Shown: positions 16,559 through 25,256 of the stretch, in pieces | How positions within the stretch are numbered: the stretch's first letter is position 1 | How the letters are laid out: every line of letters starts with the position of its first letter | The notes under the pieces: generated by a model | The model's input: the letters and a program-made list of their open reading frames with translations, nothing else | Told to the model about the DNA's origin: nothing | Databases searched by the model: none | From: an uncultured Sulfolobales archaeon | Lineage (GTDB): Archaea; Thermoproteota; Thermoprotei_A; Sulfolobales; Acidilobaceae | Assembly (NCBI GenBank): GCA_937921695.1 | Contig: CAKZTZ010000034.1 | Coordinates: 1 to 35,904, forward strand | Length of the DNA stretch: 35,904 nt | Direction of reading: 5' to 3' | Program-made: the position numbers and the translations under genes

Positions 16559-18627
16559 AAGGGATGAGCGGGGCTTACGACCCGTTAATGCCGTGGACTC
16601 TAGCCTGGCTCGCCCCATATATAGGGGCTACTGTCATAGCTTTAGGGTGGCTCCTTAAGGTTAGGAGTGAGAAGTTCTACGGGTATACTAGTGTCTTGAG
16701 TATTCTAGTCTCCTCTCTAATATCCACTTATGCCGCCTACAAAGTGTTCTCTCAGGCTAAACCCATATACGCTGGGGGTGATGTAGTGTGGGTTCCATGG
16801 TTTAACATTACTCTAGGCACTTATTTTGACGGCTTATCAGCTCTAATGTCCCTTACAGTCTCATGGATAAGCCTTATGATAGCAATATATAGTGTCAAGT
16901 ATATGGAGGGGGATTGGGGCTATGGGAGGTACTTTTTCTTCTTCTCCTTCTTCGTAGGGAGCATGATGCTCCTAGTGCTAGCCGATAACCTAGTGTTAAT
17001 GTTTATAGGATGGGAGGGGACAGGACTCTGCAGCTATGCTCTGATAGGCCACTGGTATACTGATGAAGAAGATAAGTGGGTGGGGAAGCCTGGGAGATAT
17101 GTTCTAGGTACGCAAATGTTCTTCGAGCCTAGCCATAGCGGTGTTAGAGCTATACTATTCACTAGGGTTGGCGACCTAGGCTTCATACTAGGCATAGCCA
17201 TACTATATATTACGACGGGCAGTTTCAACATTATAGAGCTAGCTAGTAGGGCCCCAGAGTGGATGCAGACCCTAGCTTCTAAAGGTATCCTAGCCCCCCT
17301 CCTACTAATATTCATTTTAGGGGCTCTAGCTAAGAGCGCCCAGTTCCCCTTCCACGAGTGGCTTGTAACAGCTATGACAGGCCCGACCCCAATATCTGCT
17401 TTGATACACGCGGCTACCATGGTTAAAGCAGGCATATACTTGTTCCTCAGGATTACACCTATACTCTTCACTGGAGCCCTAGCTTTGAAAGCCTCCCCCG
17501 AAGTCTTCAGCCTAGTAGTCTCCCAGCTCGAGCATTTCTTCATTATAATAGCTTTAGCCGGGGCCCTGACAGCGTTCATGCTAGCAACTATGGCTCTAGT
17601 ATCAGACGAGCTGAAACTAATACTAGCGTATTCGACAGCTAGCCAGATAGGCTACATGTTCCTAGCTGCAGCCTCGGCAGGCCTACTAGTCTATACCGGT
17701 GCTATAGAGACTCTAGTTGAGGGGCTCGTAGCCGGGTTCTCACACCTAGTCAGCCACGCGGTCTTCAAGGCATCGCTCTTCCTCATAGCAGGGTGGCTAA
17801 TACACTTAGCACACAGCAGGTTCATAAATGATATGGGCGGCTACTCTACAATAAAACTGACAGCCCTAGCACTCTGGCTTTCAGGCTTAAGCCTCTCAGG
17901 CATACCCCCGCTCTCAGGCTTCTTCACTAAGGAGGCAGTCATACACACTGCCATATCAGCAAACACTCTACTAGGCCTAGCGGCCATAGTTACGGCGGGG
18001 CTGACGGCCGCGTACACTGTAAGGGTTATAGTTAGGGTTCTCCACCTTCCCCCCTATTCCGGGCATGGGAAACATAAAGTAGAGGAAGCCCCCATCTCCA
18101 TGCTCGCCCCCTACCTATTGTTGGCCTTAGCATCTCTAGCTATAGGGCTGTTATGGCCTTCAATGGCAAACATATATTCTAGGATGGGGCTCTTAACCCT
18201 CTCCGTTGGGGAGCTAGTGCATTTAGAGGCTATAGTTATATCCGGGACTACTGTCTTAGCGGTTCTAGTTGTATTAGCGTCCATAGCATTAATATTCCTA
18301 CTATACTTCACCCTTAAAGTGAACTTCCCAGCTTTACTGGGCAGGGGCGGCTTATACTCTGCCCTCCATAACTTCCTCTACGATAGGTGGTATATTAACC
18401 CCCTAGTGTACCTAAGCTTCGTCAATGGGGGGGCTAAGCTCGCTCGCAGCGTTGAGGGGGTCGACATTAACATAGACCTCTTATACCACTCAGCTACGCC
18501 TTCAACAGGATCTCTCTCCGCATGGTCCCTTAGGGTCCTCCATAGGGGTAGGACCGACTATTACCTAGCCCTCTACCTCCTGTCAGCCCTAGTATTATTG
18601 TTCCTAGTTCTAGCTTTGATGAGGTGA
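16555..18627 (+). CDS. nuoL: Complex I antiporter-like subunit L
   Basis: A 690-aa protein, the distal proton-pumping subunit with about 14-16 membrane segments and the lateral helix near the C-terminus. Signatures are FIGWEGTGLCSYALIGHWY with Glu154, LAKSAQFPFHEWL with its Lys, AMTGPTPISALIHAATMVKAG, and LKLILAYSTASQIGYM. The C-terminal region ALHNFLYDRWYINPL is also typical of NuoL. The start GTG 16555 overlaps the nuoM stop as GTGA; ATG 16564 is possible. No conserved channel residue looks missing here, in contrast to NuoN. Confidence 0.94.
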   Translation: MKGMSGAYDPLMPWTLAWLAPYIGATVIALGWLLKVRSEKFYGYTSVLSILVSSLISTYAAYKVFSQAKPIYAGGDVVWVPWFNITLGTYFDGLSALMSLTVSWISLMIAIYSVKYMEGDWGYGRYFFFFSFFVGSMMLLVLADNLVLMFIGWEGTGLCSYALIGHWYTDEEDKWVGKPGRYVLGTQMFFEPSHSGVRAILFTRVGDLGFILGIAILYITTGSFNIIELASRAPEWMQTLASKGILAPLLLIFILGALAKSAQFPFHEWLVTAMTGPTPISALIHAATMVKAGIYLFLRITPILFTGALALKASPEVFSLVVSQLEHFFIIIALAGALTAFMLATMALVSDELKLILAYSTASQIGYMFLAAASAGLLVYTGAIETLVEGLVAGFSHLVSHAVFKASLFLIAGWLIHLAHSRFINDMGGYSTIKLTALALWLSGLSLSGIPPLSGFFTKEAVIHTAISANTLLGLAAIVTAGLTAAYTVRVIVRVLHLPPYSGHGKHKVEEAPISMLAPYLLLALASLAIGLLWPSMANIYSRMGLLTLSVGELVHLEAIVISGTTVLAVLVVLASIALIFLLYFTLKVNFPALLGRGGLYSALHNFLYDRWYINPLVYLSFVNGGAKLARSVEGVDINIDLLYHSATPSTGSLSAWSLRVLHRGRTDYYLALYLLSALVLLFLVLALMR

Positions 18628-18633
18628 TTTAGC

Positions 18634-20019
18634 ATGCTAGTGGTTGAAGTCCTCGTTTACGTCACGCTCGCCGCTTCACTAATAATACCCCTAATAGCCT
18701 CCTTGGGACATGAAAGGTCTAAGGCTATACTGGCAGTTTCATGGACTGGGGTCTTAAGTTTCACCCTAGCCTCTCTAATAATGCTCTCAAGCGGGAAGCC
18801 TGTAGAGTTCTACTCAGGCCTCGTATCCCACGATTCTTTCACCACGCTCATACTCGTGGGGGCATCCCTCTCGGCTATCCTAGCGTTAGCCGCTGTGAGC
18901 AGTGACGCTTACAAGTGGCCGAGCCACCCAGCGTTCTACAGTTTAACCCTCCTCATACTATTCGGCGTCTTCTACCTGGCGGGAGCCCGTAACATCCTCC
19001 TAGTAGCGGCTTCATGGCTTCTAGTTTCAGTAGCGAGCTATGTCACTATAGCCTTACCAGGAGATAGAGATAGTAGGTTTGCAGCTGTTAGATATGTTTA
19101 CGTGGGGGCTGCAGCCACCCTACTCATAGCCTTATGGCTCTCCGCTCACGTATACGCTAGTGGAGGCGGCCTTGAAGCAACTCACTTCCAGGCTTTACCC
19201 AGGGACCCCATAGTTTCCGTGGCGTTAACAGCTGCCCTAGCAGCTTTCGGCTTCAAACTCGGCATCTTCCCGTTCCACTGGTGGCTTCCAAGCGTCTACG
19301 GGAAGGCTGATGGGAGGCCTGTAGCGGTCGTTGCTGGAATTGCTAAGCTCGGGTTCATAGGCTTAACTGTGAGGCTCCTAGTAGACTCGTTCTCAGGCTC
19401 CCAGGAGACTGGTCTCATCCTCGCTGTTTTATCAGTGCTAACAATGACTTACGGGAATGTGGCCGCCCTGACAGCTACGGATCTTCAAAGGCTTCTAGCT
19501 TACAGTAGTATAGCCCACGTGGGCTACATACTAGCAGCTATGGCTGTAGCGGTTTCAACTTCGGAAAGCCAACTCTTTAAGCTGGCCTTGGCTGGTATAG
19601 CTTTACAGTCTATAGCGTACACTACGGCTAAAACACCCTTATTCTCAGCTGTAGCCGATGCTGGGAGGGATTTCGAGAAAGAACTTAAAGGCCTCCTAGC
19701 CGGGGATAGGGCTGCCTCTATATCTATAGCTATACTCCTAGCCAGCCTCCTAGGAATACCTCCCCTCATAGGCTTCTGGGGGAAGCTCTACATGTTTATA
19801 CCTCTAGCGAAATACTCTCTAATCCTCCTAGCTATAGCCCTGGTTAATAGTGGAGTGAGCTCGGCATATTACATAAGAGCTCTCAGAAACATAACAGCAT
19901 CGCCCGGGGAAGCCCCCAGCAGGCTGCATGACACTTATAGGTTCTCAGTTATCCTAGGCGCCTTTACAGCTATAATCCTAGGCTTCATAGCTCCTCTAGT
20001 TCTCATACTTTTTCCCTAA
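18634..20019 (+). CDS. nuoN: Complex I antiporter-like subunit N
   Basis: A 461-aa protein with about 14 membrane segments, the third antiporter-like subunit and last gene of the operon. The segment 7-8 region AAFGFKLGIFPFHWWLPSVYGKADG and DLQRLLAYSSIAHVGYILAA identify it. In segment 5 the family Glu is not seen: ILLVAASWLLVSVASYV (121-137) has Leu where homologues have Glu. A Mrp-like antiporter subunit is the only alternative, but the context makes NuoN certain. It starts at ATG 18634, six bases after nuoL. Confidence 0.92.
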   Translation: MLVVEVLVYVTLAASLIIPLIASLGHERSKAILAVSWTGVLSFTLASLIMLSSGKPVEFYSGLVSHDSFTTLILVGASLSAILALAAVSSDAYKWPSHPAFYSLTLLILFGVFYLAGARNILLVAASWLLVSVASYVTIALPGDRDSRFAAVRYVYVGAAATLLIALWLSAHVYASGGGLEATHFQALPRDPIVSVALTAALAAFGFKLGIFPFHWWLPSVYGKADGRPVAVVAGIAKLGFIGLTVRLLVDSFSGSQETGLILAVLSVLTMTYGNVAALTATDLQRLLAYSSIAHVGYILAAMAVAVSTSESQLFKLALAGIALQSIAYTTAKTPLFSAVADAGRDFEKELKGLLAGDRAASISIAILLASLLGIPPLIGFWGKLYMFIPLAKYSLILLAIALVNSGVSSAYYIRALRNITASPGEAPSRLHDTYRFSVILGAFTAIILGFIAPLVLILFP

Positions 20020-20021
20020 CC

Positions 20022-20039
20022 TTTTCAGTATAGTCTTTT
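20022..20039 (+). terminator. T-tract terminator after the complex I operon
   Basis: Two short T runs (20022-20025 and 20035-20039) follow the nuoN stop within 20 bp. Archaeal RNA polymerase stops at such T-tracts without needing a hairpin. The 148-bp gap to the next gene contains its own promoter-like sequence. Confidence 0.35.
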
Positions 20040-20167
20040 AGTTATAACAACGTCTGTAGCTTGAGGGTTTTCACAGGTATACATTTAATTCTATTTTTAA
20101 CTTTAAAATTTACATGAAACGTTTATTAACTTTGATTGCTAGAAGGAAAAATTTATAGGGAGCGGTT

Positions 20168-21610
20168 ATGGGGCTTAGGAGTGCAGCGCTGTCCATAAAA
20201 GAGAACTACGCTCAGGCCATGGCTGTTACAGCGCCCTTAGGTAGTGTTGTCTCTACAACTACCGCTGCTATAGCCTACTCTGGAGGTAACATAGTTTTCG
20301 CCACCCTACTAGCGTTTCTGGCGAGCGCCCTCTGGATATATAGTTTAAGCTTATACTCTAGCAGGTTCGCTAGCGCTGGCGGCTATTACACTTTCGTCTA
20401 TGCAGCTTATAGGAGTAAGTTTCTAGCTTTCTCCGAGGCTGTCGTGGAGTTTTTCTCTTTCGTCTTCCTCAATGCTGTCAACGTTCTAGCTATATATTTG
20501 ATGGTTAGGGAGCTCTTCGCCTTTTACGGTCTCAAGATGGAGTGGTGGTTTTCAGTTGCTATCCTGGCTTTAAGCCTCCTCTACCCGACTATAGCATCCT
20601 ACGCTATGGACGTTAAGAAACTTTTAAGCACAGTGGTTATCTTTGTAGCTACGCTGGAAGTTTTAGTTCTCATAGGGATCTTCACTCTCTCCCTTAATAA
20701 AGGGTTTAACCCGAAACTCTTCATCCCCTCTGGGGATGTTAGCCTTGGAGGGCTCGCCATAGCTTTCCTACTCGTCCTCGTCACTTTCGACGGGGCCGGG
20801 GCGGCCACATATCTCGGTGAGGAGACGGGCAAGCCTCATGATAATGTTACTAAGGGTATGTGGTTGGCTTTCATTATAGGCGGGGTCTCCATGGTTCTAG
20901 GGACTTACGCTCTCGTAGCCCTATGGGCTGGTAACCTTCTAGGCCTCTCGGAATCTGCTCAGCCCCTCATAAGCATAACTGCAGGCTATGGGGCTCTCCC
21001 TGTGATCCTCGTGATCCTCATAGCTTCGAAGAGCCTCCTAATATCTAATATAGGCACTACACTGGCGGCTGCCCGCATACTCTACAACCTGTCAAGGGAG
21101 AACGCTTCGCCCAAAATTTTCCAGAGCGTCAACTCTAGAGGTCAGCCTCACATAGCCACTCTACTAGTTGGCCTTCTAACTTCAGCCCTCCTATCCTTAT
21201 TTACACTACTCGCCGGCTTCACGGGGGCTTTCATATCCCTAGGCGCCATAACGGGGGTTCTATGGATATTAGGGAGGATCCTAGACTCTGCAGGAGTCCC
21301 TATAATGCTTAAAAGGCTGGGAGAGCTGAAGCTGACAGTTAAAACATTGTATTTAAAAGTAGCCGCCCCCATAGCTATAACCATAGTCAACATCGCCGGC
21401 TTAGCTCTATCTTCCCTAGACCTAACATTTAGAGAAACAGCTACACTAGCAGGGATAACCCTCGCTGGTCTAGCATGGTACATGTTAATAGCCAGATACG
21501 GGAACCCCGGGACTCTAGTAGTAGACGTGGATAACACTATAATAGATATAAACGCGTACATCTCCAGGTACAATGCCCACGGCGGGGCGGCAGGCCAACA
21601 TAGATCCTAG
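20168..21610 (+). CDS. APC-superfamily amino acid permease
   Basis: A 480-aa protein with about 12 membrane segments, consistent with the amino acid/polyamine/organocation superfamily. Supporting pieces are SAGGYYTFVYAAY after segment 2, VTFDGAGAATYLGEET in segment 6 followed by amphipathic KPHDNVTKGMW, and NLSRENASPKIFQSVNSRGQPHIATLL before segment 9, all characteristic of APC permeases. The substrate is unknown. ATG 20168 is only about 14 nt after a clear TTTATA (20152-20157), so either an upstream A/T element is the real promoter or translation begins at the in-frame ATG 20219. The last about 25 residues (after DVDNTIIDINAY) are polar and cytoplasmic. Confidence 0.87.
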   Translation: MGLRSAALSIKENYAQAMAVTAPLGSVVSTTTAAIAYSGGNIVFATLLAFLASALWIYSLSLYSSRFASAGGYYTFVYAAYRSKFLAFSEAVVEFFSFVFLNAVNVLAIYLMVRELFAFYGLKMEWWFSVAILALSLLYPTIASYAMDVKKLLSTVVIFVATLEVLVLIGIFTLSLNKGFNPKLFIPSGDVSLGGLAIAFLLVLVTFDGAGAATYLGEETGKPHDNVTKGMWLAFIIGGVSMVLGTYALVALWAGNLLGLSESAQPLISITAGYGALPVILVILIASKSLLISNIGTTLAAARILYNLSRENASPKIFQSVNSRGQPHIATLLVGLLTSALLSLFTLLAGFTGAFISLGAITGVLWILGRILDSAGVPIMLKRLGELKLTVKTLYLKVAAPIAITIVNIAGLALSSLDLTFRETATLAGITLAGLAWYMLIARYGNPGTLVVDVDNTIIDINAYISRYNAHGGAAGQHRS

Positions 21611-21735
21611 AGGAACTATTAGGACCCCAAACCTCCTAATAACGTAGCTTAAACCCCGTAGAGAGAACCTTACAAACCCCCATTGTCATACGAATATTTA
21701 GCTCTTCAAACTCTAGAAGTTAAGGGTACAAGTGC

Positions 21736-22272
21736 TTGACAAGTTTAAGCTACGAGGCTCTGCCGGAGGATGTTAAAGGCGATATAGCCAGGTTGAGGGA
21801 GATCCTTAAAGGACCCGTATATGCTCCCCCCATAATGTTGAGCGGGGGCTTACTGCTCTCGCTTATCATAACTGTTCTCCGCGTGCCTGAAGGCTGGGGG
21901 AGTATAGTTTTAGCGTTCTCCCTCTTTCTAGCTTTCACGGGGGGCGCTCTCGAGATTTACTATTTAACTATCATATTCTGGTCTTTCAGGGTCTTAAAGG
22001 GAGGCTATTTGGGCTTCACTGATTTTATTATCGTTCTCGCTAGCGTAAGCTTATATTATGCGCTCGCAGGGATAGCATTTATATCTTTAAAGCTTAAAGA
22101 CTTCTCCTCCCAGGCTGGGTGCCCCCACAATTGGGGGGTATTGGCTGGCGTTGCCACCCTAGGTTTCACACTCTCCTATGCTCAACGAGACACAGCTATA
22201 TGTCTCCAGTCTAAACTATTGGAGCTCCAAGCCTCCCTCGAGGCTCTCCCCGGCGAGGTTGTTGCCTCTTGA
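21736..22272 (+). CDS. Unknown membrane protein, paired with the FdhE-like gene
   Basis: A 178-aa protein starting at TTG 21736 with a soluble N-terminal helix (about 1-27) and four hydrophobic segments at roughly 31-48, 56-78, 94-118 and 134-148, then a short helical tail. I recognise no family. Between the third and fourth segments lies a loop with DFSSQAGCPHNW. The stop codon overlaps the start of the next gene as TTGA, so the two are surely cotranscribed and probably work together. The membrane protein might anchor or receive the zinc-ribbon partner; that is inference. Confidence 0.7.
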   Translation: MTSLSYEALPEDVKGDIARLREILKGPVYAPPIMLSGGLLLSLIITVLRVPEGWGSIVLAFSLFLAFTGGALEIYYLTIIFWSFRVLKGGYLGFTDFIIVLASVSLYYALAGIAFISLKLKDFSSQAGCPHNWGVLAGVATLGFTLSYAQRDTAICLQSKLLELQASLEALPGEVVAS

Positions 22273-22982
22273 GCGTTGAGGAGCTCGTGAAAACCCTCAA
22301 TAAATACGCTCACCTCCTAGGGTTCCCCATAAACCTGGAATGGGTTAGGACTGTAGAGTCTGTACAACAGGATATAATGGGGGAAGTTAGGAGGCTCGCC
22401 GGAAACTATGGAAGCTTGAGGGAGTTCGTTGAATCACTAGACTCCCAAGGACTCCTAGAGAAAGCCGTGGCTAAAGCAGCTTCAACCATAGGAGAGGATG
22501 TAGGAGACTACAGGGAAAGCGTTAAAGCAGCCCTAACAGGAGACTTGAAAGTCAAAGGCTCAAAACCAGCCCTAATAGCCCTCCAAGCCATAGCTAGAGC
22601 ATACGCTGAAGAAGCCTCCAAGAAAGAGCCTATCGTGGAGCCCTCAGCATACTGCCCAACATGCGGGGCTACCAGCGAGACAATGGTTAAAAGTGGAGGC
22701 AAATACCTGATGATATGCCACTTCTGCACATACACATGGATAACCTCGGAAAAACACCCAACATGCCCATACTGCGGCAACAAAGACATGCTAACAATAG
22801 GCGTGATCTCAGACAAGCAAATGAGAATAGCCCTAATGAAATGCTGGAAATGCGGAGCAAAATGGAGAGCAATACTAGACGAGACTATAAAAGCACCCCC
22901 AGTACTCCTACCACTAATAGCAATGGCAGCAGAAAAATACACCCAAATACTAGCCACTATCAAGAAAGAGTTTGAGAGTTAA
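22269..22982 (+). CDS. FdhE-like protein with four CxxC motifs
   Basis: A 237-aa soluble protein. The N-terminal 120 residues are helical. The C-terminal half has four CxxC pairs: Cys129/132, 150/153, 166/169 and 192/195, forming two rubredoxin/zinc-ribbon sites. The wording CPTCG...G.KYLMICHFCTYTW....CPYCGN matches the FdhE family, which in bacteria helps mature formate dehydrogenase by binding its catalytic subunit. No formate dehydrogenase or other molybdoenzyme gene is in the window. It starts at TTG 22269, overlapping the upstream membrane-protein stop. The 3' end is strongly A/C-rich on the coding strand. A general zinc-ribbon chaperone is the alternative. Confidence 0.72.
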   Translation: MSVEELVKTLNKYAHLLGFPINLEWVRTVESVQQDIMGEVRRLAGNYGSLREFVESLDSQGLLEKAVAKAASTIGEDVGDYRESVKAALTGDLKVKGSKPALIALQAIARAYAEEASKKEPIVEPSAYCPTCGATSETMVKSGGKYLMICHFCTYTWITSEKHPTCPYCGNKDMLTIGVISDKQMRIALMKCWKCGAKWRAILDETIKAPPVLLPLIAMAAEKYTQILATIKKEFES

Positions 22983-23189
22983 ACCCGTTATCCCGCGATA
23001 CGCCTAGGCTTTAAACTATGGATGTAGCAGGTGAAGAATTCTTCTGCGGTTTCCAGAAGGGCGCTTTACACACTTCTATATAAGTGGAGACAGAGAGAAG
23101 CAACCGTGTAGGTGGGATTGAAAACTGAGTACTTACATTAATTCTTGAACAGGCTTTATATGCAGCAAACCTGAGGGGTTACTAGGCGG
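22983..23189. other. Convergent intergenic region with promoter-like and palindromic sequence
   Basis: These 207 bp separate two converging genes. They contain a 12-bp palindrome (GAAGAATTCTTC, 23033-23044), a box A-like CTATATAAG near 23078, a single CRISPR-repeat-like GGGATTGAAAAC near 23114, and another A/T element (CTTTATATG) near 23153. No open frame of note is present. A small RNA is possible but unproven. Confidence 0.35.
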
Positions 23190-24176
23190 TTATATTGTTG
23201 TGTTAGTGGCTGGTATTTCTAGTATTTTTTCTATGTATTTTGCTGTTATCCTAGTGTCTTTTCCCCTCGTCGGGTCTACTATGACTTTTTTGGGTTTGGC
23301 TTCTCTCACATACTCTATTATTTCTTTGAATGTTGCGTGGTCGCTGAAGCCTACGTTATAAAGGTTTTCACTTATTTTCACTAGGGGTGCTCTGAGCTCC
23401 CACCCTGTTAGGACTATGTGTGTCCCCACGTTATAGTTTCCCTTATTGTTAGCGTGTTTGAATATTATTGCCGGCCCCTCCTTGAGAGCATCGTATTCTG
23501 TTGGTTGTTTGAGGGGGTCTAGGCTTACGTTGTAGAATTTCTCCGCTACCCTGGCTATTTTTATTGTTTTCTGGTCTGCTATGAAAGGCTCTCTGACCCC
23601 CCTGATTCTAAGTTCTGCCATTATCTCCTGTATTTTCCCGTGGTAAGCGTATATTGTTACGGGCCCCTTCCTAATCAAATCTTCTATGAGCGATATTAGG
23701 GCTGCCATCGCGTCCCAGTCGCTCCACCTCCTCTGTAGCCTGGGGCTGCCGTATGTGGCGTCCACCACTAGAACGTCTAGGTCCCGCATTGGGGGCGTGT
23801 CGGGCATTTTAAAGTCCCCCGTGTATCCAACCCTATAGTCTGGGCCTTCAACCATGACCTGGCAGCTCCCCACTATGTGGTTTGAGGGTATTAGAGCGAG
23901 CTTCTCCCCCATAATCTCCACTTGTTTCCAGTATTCTAGGGGTAGGGTTTTGGTTTCGTGAACCTTATATCCTAGGATTTCGAGGAGCTCTATAGTGTAT
24001 GTTGTCCCCGCTATTAGCATTGATTCTCTAACACTCTTATCCAAGCCTATTGTATGGTCTGAGTGTATGTGTGTGACAACCCTCACAGGCCTCCGGCTGT
24101 GCCCGTCTACCGTGAAGTTCTCTCCTAGGAGTATGGCGCCTCTCCTGGTGACTGCTGCTTTAACGTTGAAGCCCAA
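23190..24176 (-). CDS. Metallo-beta-lactamase-fold RNA/DNA-processing exonuclease, beta-CASP-like (COG1236 type)
   Basis: A 328-aa protein. The metal site shows THIHSDH (His36, His38, Asp40, His41), a His in SNHIVGSC, and the Asp in GYTGDFK. VVDATYGSP and the late GFSDHAT match the Artemis/CPSF-73-like group annotated as predicted exonucleases of the beta-lactamase fold involved in RNA processing. The middle (about 140-260) would be the beta-CASP cap. It starts at TTG 24174-24176, 18 bases after the pyrophosphatase stop on the same strand, so both form a small operon. Its 3' end converges with the FdhE-like gene. RNA or DNA substrate cannot be decided from sequence. Confidence 0.84.
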   Translation of the reverse strand: MGFNVKAAVTRRGAILLGENFTVDGHSRRPVRVVTHIHSDHTIGLDKSVRESMLIAGTTYTIELLEILGYKVHETKTLPLEYWKQVEIMGEKLALIPSNHIVGSCQVMVEGPDYRVGYTGDFKMPDTPPMRDLDVLVVDATYGSPRLQRRWSDWDAMAALISLIEDLIRKGPVTIYAYHGKIQEIMAELRIRGVREPFIADQKTIKIARVAEKFYNVSLDPLKQPTEYDALKEGPAIIFKHANNKGNYNVGTHIVLTGWELRAPLVKISENLYNVGFSDHATFKEIIEYVREAKPKKVIVDPTRGKDTRITAKYIEKILEIPATNTTI

Positions 24177-24194
24177 CTTTAACCCTTCCCAGCC

Positions 24195-24728
24195 CTAGTG
24201 CTCTCTCTCAGCCCTCTCAATAGCCTCTTTAATCTTCCTCTTAGCTTCCTCAGCCCCCTTCCATCCAGTTACTTTAACCCATTTCCCCGGCTCTAGCTCT
24301 TTATAGTGTTCGAAGAAATGCCTTATCTTATCCCTTAGAGGCTCCGGTATATCCTCTACATCCCTCCACTTAGCATAGTAGGGGTCTAGTTTAGCTTTAG
24401 GCACAGCTATAACCTTGCTGTCCGGGCCCTCCTCATCCTCCATTTCTAGGAGCCCTATAGGGGCTACCTCTATTATTGAGCCTGGAGTCACGGGCTCCCT
24501 GCTCAACACGAGAACATCTACAGGGTCCCCGTCCTCTTCGAGAGTCCCGGGTATGAGGCCGTAGTTGAAGGGGTAGAACATGCTAGTATATAGGAACCTG
24601 TCAACCCTAGGGAGGCATGTCTCCTCGTCGAGCTCGTATTTAACGGAACTGTTCATGGGGATTTCTATGACAACGTTGACAATAGTGGGGGCGTCTTTCC
24701 CAGGACCTATCTTATCTAGGCAGCCCAT
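24195..24728 (-). CDS. ppa: Inorganic pyrophosphatase, family I
   Basis: A 177-aa soluble enzyme that hydrolyses pyrophosphate and so pulls biosynthetic reactions forward. The active-site signature [11 protein letters not shown] (65-75) holds the Mg-binding aspartates; VKYELDEET (29-37) and [20 protein letters not shown] (43-62) are also standard. Archaeal family I enzymes have this length and are usually hexamers. ATG 24726-24728 is read from a promoter region shared with the divergent L7Ae gene. The beta-lactamase-fold gene follows in the same operon. Confidence 0.96.
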   Translation of the reverse strand: MGCLDKIGPGKDAPTIVNVVIEIPMNSSVKYELDEETCLPRVDRFLYTSMFYPFNYGLIPGTLEEDGDPVDVLVLSREPVTPGSIIEVAPIGLLEMEDEEGPDSKVIAVPKAKLDPYYAKWRDVEDIPEPLRDKIRHFFEHYKELEPGKWVKVTGWKGAEEAKRKIKEAIERAEREH

Positions 24729-24734
24729 ACTCTC

Positions 24735-24787
24735 AACCCTTGAGGGTTTAAGGGGCTTTAAGCTTATAAGGTTTGAGGGTAGACCCT
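24735..24787. promoter_or_regulatory. Divergent promoter between ppa and L7Ae with palindromic box A and two flanking dyads
   Basis: CTTATAAG (24763-24770) is its own reverse complement and could serve as box A in both directions. On the ppa side lies AACCCT-tg-AGGGTT (24735-24748), on the L7Ae side AGGGT-ag-ACCCT (24776-24787), two inverted repeats of the same word with opposite polarity. A further GTTAAAGG (24791-24798) is centred about 29 nt before the L7Ae GTG and may be its true box A. Operator function is inferred. Confidence 0.4.
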
Positions 24788-24823
24788 TAAGTTAAAGGAC
24801 GACCCTTACGGGGAGGACGTGCC

Positions 24824-25213
24824 GTGTCCAGGGCTATACATGTGAGGTTTCAGGTTCCCGAGGACCTGGCTGGGAAGGTTTACGAGGCTGTGGCTAAAGC
24901 TCGCGCTAGCGAGAACGGCATAGTTAAGAAAGGGGTTAACGAGACTACTAAGAGTGTTGAGAGGGGGCTGGCTAAGCTTGTCGTTATAGCTGTTGATGTT
25001 GACCCGCCGGAGATAGTTATGCACCTCCCATACCTCTGCGATGAGAAGAAAATACCTTACGTTTACGTGCCCAGCAAGAAGAAGCTAGGTGAAGCTGCTG
25101 GGATAGAGGTTCAGGCGTCGAGCGTCGCTATAATAGAGCCTGGGGAAGCGGAGCCTCTAGTGAGGGAGATAATTGAGAAGGTAAAGGAGCTAAGGGCTAA
25201 ACACGGGGTTTAG
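24824..25213 (+). CDS. rpl7ae: Ribosomal protein L7Ae (kink-turn binding)
   Basis: A 129-aa protein that binds kink-turns in rRNA, box C/D and H/ACA guide RNAs and RNase P. The core [15 protein letters not shown] (39-53) contacts the kink-turn. [17 protein letters not shown] and [22 protein letters not shown] follow, all nearly invariant in archaea. It starts at GTG 24824. It heads a run of translation and transcription genes but is separated from S13 by 43 bp with its own A/T-rich sequence. Confidence 0.97.
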   Translation: MSRAIHVRFQVPEDLAGKVYEAVAKARASENGIVKKGVNETTKSVERGLAKLVVIAVDVDPPEIVMHLPYLCDEKKIPYVYVPSKKKLGEAAGIEVQASSVAIIEPGEAEPLVREIIEKVKELRAKHGV

Positions 25214-25256
25214 GCTATTTTATTGTTGAATAGATTTAAGCTCCAACTCTTCTACA

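Noticed and set aside
17034-17579. 181-codon minus-strand frame
   Set aside because: It lies fully inside nuoL, and its product is low-quality shadow sequence typical of antisense frames over membrane genes.
22508-22963. 151-codon minus-strand frame
   Set aside because: It is antisense to the FdhE-like gene, whose four CxxC motifs confirm the + strand as coding.
23104-23126. CRISPR-repeat-like GGTGGGATTGAAAAC
   Set aside because: Single copy, shares only a few bases with the element near 2060, no array.
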